A stretch of DNA of 7,492 nt from contig JALQUY010000081.1 of assembly GCA_023260615.1 (NCBI GenBank), positions 1 through 7,492 of the forward strand. Direction: 5' to 3'. How positions within the stretch are numbered: the stretch's first letter is position 1; every line of letters begins with the position of its first letter. Source of the DNA: Schleiferiaceae bacterium. GTDB taxonomy: Bacteria; Bacteroidota; Bacteroidia; Flavobacteriales; Schleiferiaceae. Both the position numbers and the translations under genes were made by a program. Below the pieces are notes generated by a model. That model worked only from the letters and a program-made list of their open reading frames with translations, had not been told where the DNA came from and made no database searches. Below, piece by piece: positions 1-6,776 of the stretch.

Positions 1-411
1 GAAGGCACGGTAGCGCGCGGATACGTCCCCTACGATTTGCCCAACAGCAACGAAGGCTATGAAGCTGCCAAAAACAATGCATCTGTACCCGCCTACTTCG
101 CGGAGTTGGATGCCGAGTCAGGCAAAGTGCTTTACGGCCAATTCTGTTCACACTGCCACGGCGAGAAAGGCGATGGCAATGGCATCTTGATGCAACGCGA
201 GAAGATTTTGGGTGTTCCTGGCTACGGCGCTGACCGCCTCCCCGAAATCACTCCCGGCACCATCTACCACGTCATCATGCACGGCAAAAACAATATGGGT
301 TCACACGCTTCCCAGTTGACCTACGATGAGCGTTGGAAAATCATCAAGTACGTGATGAAGCTTCGCCAAGATCAATCTACAACGGCTGCTCCCGCAGAGC
401 CTGCTGCCTAA
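1..411 (+). CDS. actE: ActE, monoheme cytochrome c subunit of alternative complex III (5' partial)
   Basis: The frame is open from the first base, so the N-terminus (normally a lipoprotein signal) lies outside the window; 136 residues and a TAA stop are seen. A single class I cytochrome c domain is present: the heme c site CSHCH (fragment residues 49-53, nt 145-159) is followed by GEKGDGNG and the distal Met in NNMGSHASQL (M99), then the C-terminal helix DERWKIIKYVMKLR. The tail is Ala/Pro-rich. The stretch EGTVARGYVPYD before the domain is typical of ActE in Bacteroidota. By family knowledge ActE is a periplasmic heme subunit of the quinol:cytochrome c oxidoreductase ACIII and helps carry electrons towards the oxidase. 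actF starts 5 bp downstream, which supports the assignment. A TTG at 37 could be mistaken for a start, but conserved ActE sequence continues upstream of it. Confidence 0.9.
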   Translation, partial: EGTVARGYVPYDLPNSNEGYEAAKNNASVPAYFAELDAESGKVLYGQFCSHCHGEKGDGNGILMQREKILGVPGYGADRLPEITPGTIYHVIMHGKNNMGSHASQLTYDERWKIIKYVMKLRQDQSTTAAPAEPAA

Positions 412-416
412 TTCAA

Positions 417-1802
417 ATGCCTACGACGATGTTTGTTTTTACTCAAAAAGCCAAAATTTTCGCCGCTGCTCTGACCTTGATCGGTCTGATCATGGTGGTC
501 ATTGGTTTCAATACGGCAGGGCACGAAGCCGAAGGGCACGATGCACACGCTACCGAAATGCACGCGGCACATTCGGATGAAGCGCACGCTGAAGAAGCGC
601 ATGACGAAGCTATGGATGCTCCTCACTCTGAAGAAGGGGAAGAGGCGCATGCTGAACACGCCGAGGAAGCGCACGCTGAAGGTCACGGTGGTCACGAAGA
701 CCATGGTGCTGCCAACCGCCCCTGGGCTGCTTTGTTGGTGAACACGATTTTCTTCTTGGGCATCGGCATCGGAACCTTGTTCTTCTTGGCCATCCAGTAC
801 GCGGCCCAAGCAGGATGGTCTGCGGGTATTCTCCGCGTCATGGAGTCTGTGGCCTTGTTTGTTGGAATCCCCATGTTGGGAATGCTCTTCTTGGTAATCA
901 CCGGTACCATGGACATGCACCATGTTTGGCATTGGATGCAAGACGGTATCATGGACCCTGCTAGTCCAAACTACGATTCCATCATCGCAGGCAAAGAGGG
1001 CTATTTGAACGACACGTTCTTCACGCTTCGCACCGTGGCCTACTTGGTCATTTGGGCGGGTGCCGCTTATTTGTTGCGTCGCAATTCTTTGAAAGAAGAT
1101 CAATTGCCCGAAGGTCAAAACCTCTTCTTTACGCAACGCAAATTGGCAGCTACGTTTATCGTACTCTACGCTGTAACCAGCTCAACGAGTGCATGGGACT
1201 GGATCATGTCTATTGACACACACTGGTTCTCCACGCTGTTTGGTTGGTATACGTTTGCAGGCATGTTTGTAACAGCTCTTACGGTATTGAACGTTTTGGT
1301 TATGTACCTCCGCGTCAACAACTACTTGCCATGGGTGAATGAAAACCACCAACATGACTTGGGTAAATTCATGTTTGCCTTCTCCGTGTTCTGGACCTAC
1401 CTCTGGTTCTCTCAGTACATGTTGATTTGGTACTCAGACATTCCCGAAGAAACCCCTTACTACTTGGCGCGCTTTGGCGAGTACAAGACCTTGTTCATCA
1501 CCATGTTGGCCTTGAACTTCATCATGCCTGTTTTGGTATTGATGTCACGCGATTCCAAGCGTATCATGGGCTTCATCCTATTGGCGGCCGTATTTGTTTT
1601 GGCGGGCCACTGGATGGACCACTACATCATGATCATGCCTGGTAGCGTGGGCTACAACTACGGTTTCGGTTGGGTTGAGATTGGCGGCTTCCTCTTCTAC
1701 GCGGGATTGTTGCTCTTCGTTATCCAGCGCAATTTGGCTGCGGCTCCTCTGAAGATGAAGAACCACGCCATGATTCATGAAAGTAAATTGTTCCACCAAT
1801 AA
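417..1802 (+). CDS. actF: ActF, NrfD-like integral membrane subunit of alternative complex III
   Basis: 461 residues from ATG 417; the in-frame ATG at 429 (MFVFTQKAKIF) fits the usual family N-terminus at least as well, so the true start may be 12 bp later. The frame is open further upstream, but that part overlaps actE and is rejected. One N-terminal helix (about 13-31) is followed by a His/Glu/Ala-rich stretch (36-96), then about nine more hydrophobic segments from residue 102 to 437. Family hallmarks are NRPWAALLVNT (100-110), IQYAAQAGWS, SAWDWIMSIDTHWFSTLFGWY (258-278), FSVFWTYLWFSQYMLIWYS and the C-terminal HESKLFHQ. ActF is one of two NrfD/PsrC-like membrane subunits (with ActC) of ACIII, the complex that oxidises menaquinol in place of a bc1 complex. 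It binds no heme; proton translocation by it is proposed in the literature. It sits between actE and coxB with gaps of 5 and 12 bp, so one transcript is likely. Confidence 0.95.
   Translation: MPTTMFVFTQKAKIFAAALTLIGLIMVVIGFNTAGHEAEGHDAHATEMHAAHSDEAHAEEAHDEAMDAPHSEEGEEAHAEHAEEAHAEGHGGHEDHGAANRPWAALLVNTIFFLGIGIGTLFFLAIQYAAQAGWSAGILRVMESVALFVGIPMLGMLFLVITGTMDMHHVWHWMQDGIMDPASPNYDSIIAGKEGYLNDTFFTLRTVAYLVIWAGAAYLLRRNSLKEDQLPEGQNLFFTQRKLAATFIVLYAVTSSTSAWDWIMSIDTHWFSTLFGWYTFAGMFVTALTVLNVLVMYLRVNNYLPWVNENHQHDLGKFMFAFSVFWTYLWFSQYMLIWYSDIPEETPYYLARFGEYKTLFITMLALNFIMPVLVLMSRDSKRIMGFILLAAVFVLAGHWMDHYIMIMPGSVGYNYGFGWVEIGGFLFYAGLLLFVIQRNLAAAPLKMKNHAMIHESKLFHQ
522..704 (+). repeat. His/Glu/Ala-rich low-complexity stretch in ActF with an internal 16-bp direct repeat
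   Basis: Residues 36-96 of ActF contain 14 His, mostly in units such as EAHAEE, EEAHAE and GHEDH, between the first helix and the conserved NRPW segment. The 16-mer GAAGCGCACGCTGAAG occurs exactly at 579-594 and again at 666-681, an offset of 29 codons, with a degenerate copy between. This suggests in-frame growth by repeat slippage. His-rich inserts at this place are common in Bacteroidota ActF; a role in metal binding or proton buffering is only inference. Confidence 0.85.
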
Positions 1803-1814
1803 TAGTCTATTGAT

Positions 1815-2840
1815 ATGACCGGTCTTATGATGGTTGTTGTGCTTTTCTTGGCAGTTTTTGCAGCTGCCCAAATCATGCGCATCTACGAACTCTCGGTAAA
1901 AGTTCGCCAAGAGGAAGAATACGTGGTGACGGACAAAGACAATTCAAATCAAGGTCGTTTGATGCTGTTGTTCGGGATCGGCCTGATTGTCGCTTTTTTC
2001 TGGATGGTCGCTGCGTGGGACAAGTTGGCTTTGCCAAAGCCTGCGTCTTTGCACGGTGTCCAAATTGATCAATTGTGGGACATTTCCATGGGCTTGATCG
2101 TGGTCATGTTCTTAATCGTTCAGCCCATCTTGTTTTGGTTTGCGTACAAATACCGCGGTAAAAAAGGCAATAAAGCCATCTTCTACGCGCACAATGACAA
2201 GTTGGAATTTGCTTGGACGATCGTGCCAGCTATTGCACTTGCCGTTTTGATCATCTATGGTTTGACCACATGGTCTAACACCATGAATCCGACCACAGAC
2301 GACGAACCCATGGTGGTTGAAGTCTACGCGCAGCAGTTCAAATGGACCGCCCGTTATGCAGGCGAAGACAATACCCTTGGCTATGCGAACGTTCGCCTGA
2401 TTCAGGGTGCGAACACGCTAGGTGTGGATACCAACCATGTGAATTCAGGCGATGACTTCATCGCTACAGAAATTCACTTGCCCGTAGGCAAGCCAGTGGT
2501 GTTCAAATTCCGCTCACAAGACGTTATTCACTCGGCCTATTTCCCTCATTTCCGCGCCCAAATGAACTGTGTTCCTGGCATGGAGACGCACTTCCAGTTC
2601 ACGCCAACCGTGACGACTGCTGAGATGCGTCAAGATCCCAATGTCATCGGCAAGGTGGAGCGAATCAATGCGATCCGCAGCGCTAAAGGTTTGGAACTTT
2701 ACGAATACGACTACATCCTCTTGTGTAACAAGATTTGTGGCTCGGCTCACTACAACATGCAGATGAACGTCATTGTCGAGACACAAGCCGAATACGACGC
2801 TTGGGTCAAAGAACAAAAGACTATCTCTGAAACCCTTTAA
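1815..2840 (+). CDS. coxB: Cytochrome c oxidase subunit II (CuA subunit, aa3 type linked to ACIII)
   Basis: 341 residues starting at ATG 1815, 12 bp after actF. Two extra hydrophobic segments (about 3-22 and 48-68) precede the usual pair of subunit II helices (about 90-112 and 132-153). The periplasmic cupredoxin domain follows, with EVYAQQFKW at 169-177. The CuA ligands are all visible: H239 (DVIHS), C304, C308, H312 and M315 in CNKICGSAHYNM. The residue between the cysteines that is usually Glu is Lys306; its Cu contact is through the backbone carbonyl, so function is probably kept. H239 and C304 are 65 residues apart against about 35 in the Paracoccus enzyme, because of a helical insert around 264-297. 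There is no CXXCH and no fused cytochrome c domain, so this is not a caa3 subunit II. CuA should receive electrons from ACIII c-hemes, as in the Flavobacterium johnsoniae ACIII-aa3 supercomplex. Confidence 0.95.
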   Translation: MTGLMMVVVLFLAVFAAAQIMRIYELSVKVRQEEEYVVTDKDNSNQGRLMLLFGIGLIVAFFWMVAAWDKLALPKPASLHGVQIDQLWDISMGLIVVMFLIVQPILFWFAYKYRGKKGNKAIFYAHNDKLEFAWTIVPAIALAVLIIYGLTTWSNTMNPTTDDEPMVVEVYAQQFKWTARYAGEDNTLGYANVRLIQGANTLGVDTNHVNSGDDFIATEIHLPVGKPVVFKFRSQDVIHSAYFPHFRAQMNCVPGMETHFQFTPTVTTAEMRQDPNVIGKVERINAIRSAKGLELYEYDYILLCNKICGSAHYNMQMNVIVETQAEYDAWVKEQKTISETL

Positions 2841-2864
2841 TTACGTACGTTTTAAAGAATTCCT

Positions 2865-4655
2865 ATGGCTTCGCACGATCACGCTAACGACCACGCTCAC
2901 GACCACGATCACGAGCACCACGTAGAAAACTTCTGGACGAAGTACATCTTCTCCCAAGACCACAAGATGATTGGAAAGCAATTCCTGATCACCGGTATGT
3001 TCATGGGCATCGTGGGTGTATTCATGTCCATGCTCTTCCGCTTGCAGCTTGCATGGCCGGACCAAAAGTTTGCCATTCTTGAAACCTTCTTGGGCAAATG
3101 GGCGCCCGAAGGGCAAATGGACCCCAACATGTACTTGGCCCTGGTGACCATCCACGGCACCATCATGGTCTTTTTCGTATTGACCGCAGGTCTTTCAGGT
3201 ACCTTCTCCAACTTGCTTATACCCTTGCAAATTGGTGCACGCGATATGGCATCAGGCTTCCTGAACATGCTGTCCTATTGGTTCTTCGCGGCCTCTTCTG
3301 TGATCATGCTTGTATCCCTCTTTGTGGAAACGGGCCCTGCTTCAGGCGGTTGGACCATTTACCCTCCGTTGAGCGCATTGCCACAAGCCATGCCTGGATC
3401 TGGAACGGGTATGACCCTCTGGTTGGTGTCCATGACCCTCTTCATTGCAGGTTCATTGCTCGGCTCCTTGAACTACATCGTGACCATTATCAACTTGCGC
3501 ACTAAAGGCATGGCCATGACGCGCTTGCCCTTGACCATTTGGGCTTTCTTGGTGACCGCTATCTTGGGTGTATTGTCCTTCCCTGTTTTGTTGAGTGCAG
3601 CCTTGCTCTTGATGTTTGACCGATTGTTGGGCACGAGCTTCTACCTCTCCGACATCATGGTGGCAGGTGAGATGCTCCACAACGAAGGTGGTAGCCCTGT
3701 CCTCTACGAACACTTGTTCTGGTTCTTGGGTCACCCTGAAGTATACATCATCTTGTTGCCTGCCTTGGGTATCACCTCGGAGGTAATTGCCACCAATGCG
3801 CGCAAACCCATCTTTGGCTACCGTGCGATGATTGGTTCCATCCTCGCGATTGCATTCTTGTCCTTCATCGTGTGGGGTCACCACATGTTCATTACGGGTA
3901 TGAATCCGTTCTTGGGCTCCGTATTTACCTTCACGACGTTGTTGATCGCCATCCCTTCAGCGGTTAAGGCCTTTAACTACATTACCACCTTGTGGAAAGG
4001 CAACTTGCAGTTTACCCCTGCGATGTTGTTCTCCGTGGGCTTGGTGAGCACCTTCGTGGCGGGTGGTTTGACCGGCATCATCTTGGGTGACTCCGCATTG
4101 GACATCAACGTTCACGATACCTACTTCGTTGTGGCACACTTCCACATTGTAATGGGTCTTTCGGCCATCTTCGGCATGTTCGCAGGGGTGTACCACTGGT
4201 TCCCCAAAATGTATCGCCGAATGATGAACAAGACTTTGGGTTACTGGCACTTCTGGTTGACCTTCGTTTCGGCCTATGGCGTATTCTTCCCCATGCACTT
4301 TACGGGTTTGGCCGGTCTTCCACGTCGCTACTACAGCAACGCTGAATTCCCCATCTTCGATGAATTGCAGGATATCAACGTGATCATTTCCATGTTTGCC
4401 ATTCTAGGTGGTATTGCACAGTTGATCTTCATCTTCAACTTCTTCTACTCTATGTGGCGCGGCCCCAAGGCTCCTCAGAACCCTTGGAAGTCCAACACGC
4501 TCGAGTGGACGACGCCCGTCGAGCACATTCACGGCAACTGGCCTGGCGCCTTGCCTGAAGTTCACCGTTGGGCCTACGACTACAGCAAGCCTGGCTATGA
4601 CGAGGATTTTGTGCCTCAAACGACTCCGTTGAAAGACGGCGAAGTAGCGCACTAA
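2865..4655 (+). CDS. coxA: Cytochrome c oxidase subunit I (heme a, heme a3-CuB), A-family
   Basis: 596 residues, starting 24 bp after coxB. It carries out O2 reduction and proton pumping in the inner membrane. Heme a ligands are H97 (TIHGT) and H427, and the heme a3 ligand is H425 (VVAHFH). The CuB ligands are H290 in GHPEVY, H339 and H340, with the crosslinking Tyr294. The D-channel is present (D127 in ARDMA, N134, E292), as is the K-channel Lys368 (IPSAVKAF), so it belongs to the A1-type group. H417 and D418 (HDTYF) match the Mg site, and R487/R488 match the propionate arginines. About 12 core helices span 40-530. The first 19 residues are His/Asp-rich (8 His), then FSQDHKMIGKQFLITG, the usual Bacteroidota N-terminus. 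The hydrophilic tail after 531 is long. Subunits III and IV do not follow; the operon ends here at a terminator, so they must be encoded elsewhere. Confidence 0.97.
   Translation: MASHDHANDHAHDHDHEHHVENFWTKYIFSQDHKMIGKQFLITGMFMGIVGVFMSMLFRLQLAWPDQKFAILETFLGKWAPEGQMDPNMYLALVTIHGTIMVFFVLTAGLSGTFSNLLIPLQIGARDMASGFLNMLSYWFFAASSVIMLVSLFVETGPASGGWTIYPPLSALPQAMPGSGTGMTLWLVSMTLFIAGSLLGSLNYIVTIINLRTKGMAMTRLPLTIWAFLVTAILGVLSFPVLLSAALLLMFDRLLGTSFYLSDIMVAGEMLHNEGGSPVLYEHLFWFLGHPEVYIILLPALGITSEVIATNARKPIFGYRAMIGSILAIAFLSFIVWGHHMFITGMNPFLGSVFTFTTLLIAIPSAVKAFNYITTLWKGNLQFTPAMLFSVGLVSTFVAGGLTGIILGDSALDINVHDTYFVVAHFHIVMGLSAIFGMFAGVYHWFPKMYRRMMNKTLGYWHFWLTFVSAYGVFFPMHFTGLAGLPRRYYSNAEFPIFDELQDINVIISMFAILGGIAQLIFIFNFFYSMWRGPKAPQNPWKSNTLEWTTPVEHIHGNWPGALPEVHRWAYDYSKPGYDEDFVPQTTPLKDGEVAH
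2874..2921 (+). repeat. His/Asp-rich N-terminal tail of CoxA
   Basis: Residues 4-19 of CoxA alternate His with Asp, Ala, Asn or Glu (8 His in 16 residues), built from CAC/CAT and GAC/GAT codons. It precedes the first conserved segment and is expected on the cytoplasmic side. Such tails recur in Bacteroidota CoxA; metal binding or copper handling is inference only. Confidence 0.8.
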
Positions 4656-4675
4656 GAATTGTTCAAAGACTTTAG

Positions 4676-4716
4676 AAGGGCCGCCCAAATGGGCGGCCCT
4701 TTCCGTTTATTTTTGT
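4676..4716 (+). terminator. Intrinsic terminator closing the act-cox operon
   Basis: An 11-bp perfect stem is seen: AAGGGCCGCCC (4676-4686), loop AAAT (4687-4690), GGGCGGCCCTT (4691-4701), followed by a T-rich run to 4716. It starts 20 bp after the coxA stop and is strongly GC-rich. It separates the highly expressed respiratory genes from ruvB, which begins only 4 bp after the T-run. Confidence 0.9.
4708..4715 (+). promoter_or_regulatory. Candidate Bacteroidota -7 promoter element for ruvB-queG
   Basis: TATTTTTG matches the Bacteroidota housekeeping -7 consensus TAnnTTTG at every fixed position. It lies inside the T-rich tail of the terminator, 4 bp before the ruvB ATG, so transcription would begin at or within a base or two of the start codon. 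No good TTG/TTTG -33 element is visible at the right distance, because the terminator stem fills that place. The match may therefore be a by-product of the T-run. Confidence 0.4.
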
Positions 4717-4719
4717 TTC

Positions 4720-5739
4720 ATGTCCCGCTTTATTGACGACGAACTTTCCCGGAACGAATCCGAAGCCGACCAGCGCCTGCGCCCGGCCACCTTTGACGAT
4801 TTTGCCGGTCAAGAAAAGGCCTTGGAAAACTTAAAGGTCTTCGTTCAAGCTGCCCGCCAACGTGGGGAGGCGATGGACCATGTCTTGCTCCACGGCCCTC
4901 CCGGGCTGGGCAAAACGACGCTGGCGCATATCCTCGCGAATGAATTGGGCAGCCAGTTGCGCATGACGTCGGGTCCTGTGCTCGACAAGCCGGGCGATTT
5001 GGCGGGATTGCTGACGAGTTTAGAGGAGAACGACGTCCTCTTTATCGACGAAATTCACCGTCTAAGTCCGGTGGTGGAGGAGTACTTGTATTCGGCCATG
5101 GAGGACTTCAGCATCGACATCATGATTGAGAGTGGGCCTGCGGCGCGTTCGGTCCAAATTGGTCTGAAGCCCTTCACGCTGGTGGGGGCGACGACGCGTT
5201 CGGGCATGCTGACGGCGCCGTTGCGTGCGCGATTTGGGATTTCGGCCCGATTGGAATACTACAAAGTCGAATTGCTCAGCACGATTGTCGAGCGCTCTTC
5301 CGGTATCCTCAACATTGAAGTGGAACCCATTGCAGCTATCGAAGTGGCCCGCCGCAGCCGTGGAACGCCCCGAATAGCCAACGCCCTGCTTCGCCGCTTG
5401 CGCGATTTTGCCCAGGTGAAGGGCAATGGTGTCGTAGACTTGGAGATTGCGCGTTTCGGGATGGACGCATTGGACGTTGACGAAAACGGCCTGGACGAAA
5501 TGGACAATAAGATTCTCAGTGCGCTTATTGAGAAATTCAAAGGCGGCCCTGTCGGCTTAGGTACCCTCTCGACGGCCGTATCGGAACAAGCCGAAACCCT
5601 CGAAGAGGTCTACGAGCCCTACTTGATCCAAGAAGGCTACCTCGCGCGCACCCCCCGTGGCCGCATTGCCATGGACAAGGCCTACCACCATTTGGGTAAG
5701 AAGGCTCCGAGCCAAACCGGATTATTCGACCAAGGATGA
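4720..5739 (+). CDS. ruvB: Holliday junction branch migration DNA helicase RuvB
   Basis: 339 residues, the normal length for RuvB. It is the hexameric AAA+ motor that, with RuvA, drives branch migration of Holliday junctions in recombination repair. The N-terminal RPATFDDFAGQ leads into Walker A GPPGLGKT (59-66), Walker B LFIDEIH (107-113; D110, E111), sensor 1 GATTR (156-160), the Arg finger R171 in PLRARFG and sensor 2 R218 in RGTPRIAN. The C-terminal winged helix contains GPVGLGTLS and TPRGR (311-315). The last residues, SQTGLFDQG, carry a QxxLF pentapeptide that resembles a sliding-clamp-binding motif. The ATG at 4720 is the only sensible start: it precedes the conserved sequence and lies just beyond the cox terminator. 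There is no room for a Shine-Dalgarno leader. The stop overlaps the queG start, so the two are co-translated. Confidence 0.98.
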   Translation: MSRFIDDELSRNESEADQRLRPATFDDFAGQEKALENLKVFVQAARQRGEAMDHVLLHGPPGLGKTTLAHILANELGSQLRMTSGPVLDKPGDLAGLLTSLEENDVLFIDEIHRLSPVVEEYLYSAMEDFSIDIMIESGPAARSVQIGLKPFTLVGATTRSGMLTAPLRARFGISARLEYYKVELLSTIVERSSGILNIEVEPIAAIEVARRSRGTPRIANALLRRLRDFAQVKGNGVVDLEIARFGMDALDVDENGLDEMDNKILSALIEKFKGGPVGLGTLSTAVSEQAETLEEVYEPYLIQEGYLARTPRGRIAMDKAYHHLGKKAPSQTGLFDQG

Positions 5740-6650
5740 CCCCGGATGCGGCCAAGCAGGTGCTGACATCCGCGGCAGATCGGCTGGGATTTCAAGCCTG
5801 CCGTGTGGCGCGCGCCGATTTCTTGGCTGAAGAGGCCCCCTCGCTTGACGCGTGGCTGGCCAAAGGCTTTCATGGTGCCATGGCCTACATGGAGAACCAC
5901 TACGATAAACGTTTAGACCCCCGAAAGCTCGTTCCTGGTGCCAAATCAGTTGTCAGCCTAGCCTATAATTATTTCCCCGAAAAGGACCTCGCAGAAGGCG
6001 AAAAACCGCGCATCGCCAAATATGCCTACGGCGAAGACTACCACCGCGTCGTCAAGGACAAACTATTCGAACTCCTCGATGCCCTCCGCGAATCGCTTGG
6101 CGCCATCCAAGGGCGTTGCTTCGTGGATTCGGCCCCCGTCATGGAGCGAGCTTGGGCCAAACGAAGCGGGCTCGGCTGGGTCGGGAAGAACAGCCTCTTA
6201 CTCCGCAAAAATGAAGGCAGCTTTTTCTTCCTCGCGGAACTCATCGTCGACTACGATTTTACGCCAGATTCCCCCGTTGCGGATCACTGTGGCACCTGCA
6301 CCCGCTGTTTGGACGCTTGTCCCACCGGGGCCATAGTTGCACCCGAGGTGGTGGACAGTTCCCGCTGCATTTCGCACATGACCATTGAGCTTCACGGCGC
6401 ATTGCCCGAGGAGCACAAGGCCGCCATTTCCCCATGGGTCTTTGGCTGCGATGTCTGCCAAGATGTCTGCCCTTGGAACCGTCATGCTAGACCGAATGCA
6501 GAACCCCGCTTTTCCCCCTCCGAATGGCCCGACTGGACCTCTCAAGACTGGCAAGAACTCACGGAAGAAACCTTTGACCGGGTGTTTGGGAAATCCGCCC
6601 TCACCCGTCGGGGATTGGAGGGGATTCGGAGAAATTTGGGGGCGAGGTAG
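5736..6650 (+). CDS. queG: Epoxyqueuosine reductase QueG
   Basis: 304 residues, starting by an ATGA overlap with the ruvB stop. QueG is a cobalamin-dependent, two [4Fe-4S] cytoplasmic enzyme that reduces epoxyqueuosine to queuosine in the wobble position of tRNAs Asp, Asn, His and Tyr, the last step of queuosine synthesis. The DUF1730-type N-terminal domain holds KSVVSLAYNYF (70-80) and the active-site segment VDSAPVMERAWAKRSGLGWVG (130-150), with D131 matching the proposed catalytic Asp. The ferredoxin part has all eight cluster cysteines: C185, C188, C191, C195 (CGTCTRCLDACP), C211, C238, C241 and C245 (CDVCQDVCPWN). It ends soon after the clusters and so lacks the long C-terminal HEAT-like extension of longer homologues; about 310 residues is usual in Bacteroidota. 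The ruvB-queG pairing recurs in flavobacteria but no shared function is known. Confidence 0.96.
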   Translation: MTPDAAKQVLTSAADRLGFQACRVARADFLAEEAPSLDAWLAKGFHGAMAYMENHYDKRLDPRKLVPGAKSVVSLAYNYFPEKDLAEGEKPRIAKYAYGEDYHRVVKDKLFELLDALRESLGAIQGRCFVDSAPVMERAWAKRSGLGWVGKNSLLLRKNEGSFFFLAELIVDYDFTPDSPVADHCGTCTRCLDACPTGAIVAPEVVDSSRCISHMTIELHGALPEEHKAAISPWVFGCDVCQDVCPWNRHARPNAEPRFSPSEWPDWTSQDWQELTEETFDRVFGKSALTRRGLEGIRRNLGAR

Positions 6651-6696
6651 CTGGAGGGCTCGCGCTTTGCGCTCGCTTCGTTTGTTGGTTAGTGGG
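6649..6696 (+). repeat. Left copy of a dispersed post-stop repeat (blocks A-B-C)
   Basis: It begins inside the queG stop codon. Block A is AGCTGGAGGGCT (6649-6660); then comes a 4-nt spacer, block B CTTTGC (6665-6670), a 17-nt spacer and block C GTTAGTGGG (6688-6696). The same blocks in the same order occur on the - strand at 7458-7358, with block A 11/12 identical, the A-B spacer also 4 nt, and B and C identical. A short GCGC-TTT-GCGC hairpin (6662-6672) followed by T-rich sequence could act as a weak terminator for ruvB-queG. Confidence 0.55.
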
Positions 6697-6736
6697 TTTG
6701 TTTGTTCGTAGGGGAGAGGGATGCGCTTTTTGTCCT

Positions 6737-6772
6737 TTGACGTTCACACGCATTTACATTTACTATACCTTG
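6737..6772 (+). promoter_or_regulatory. Candidate promoter of the small secreted-protein gene
   Basis: TTGACG (6737-6742) and TACTAT (6761-6766) are 18 bp apart and resemble a sigma70-like pair. The overlapping TATACCTTG (6764-6772) is close to, but not an exact match for, the Bacteroidota TAnnTTTG element. Either would start transcription within a few bases of the ATG at 6777. No ribosome binding site is seen. This is a weak call from sequence resemblance alone. Confidence 0.3.
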
Positions 6773-6776
6773 CAGA

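Noticed and set aside
2..36. TTG at 37 as the start of ActE
   Set aside because: Conserved ActE sequence (EGTVARGY) continues upstream to the window edge without a stop, so the gene is 5' truncated by the window.
333..416. Upstream in-frame extension of actF beginning within actE
   Set aside because: The extra 28 residues overlap the actE coding end, have no family resemblance and precede a normal membrane-protein N-terminus at 417/429.
408..1136. Long open frame on the - strand opposite actF (242 codons)
   Set aside because: It is the antisense shadow of the biased codons of actF, with odd composition and no recognisable domain.
2841..2864. Possible regulatory site between coxB and coxA (ACGTACGT and GAATTC palindromes)
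   Set aside because: The gap is only 24 bp inside an operon, and short palindromes of this kind are expected by chance.
3453..4298. - strand open frames opposite coxA
   Set aside because: Gln/His/Gly-rich translations lacking known motifs, mirroring the conserved coxA coding strand.
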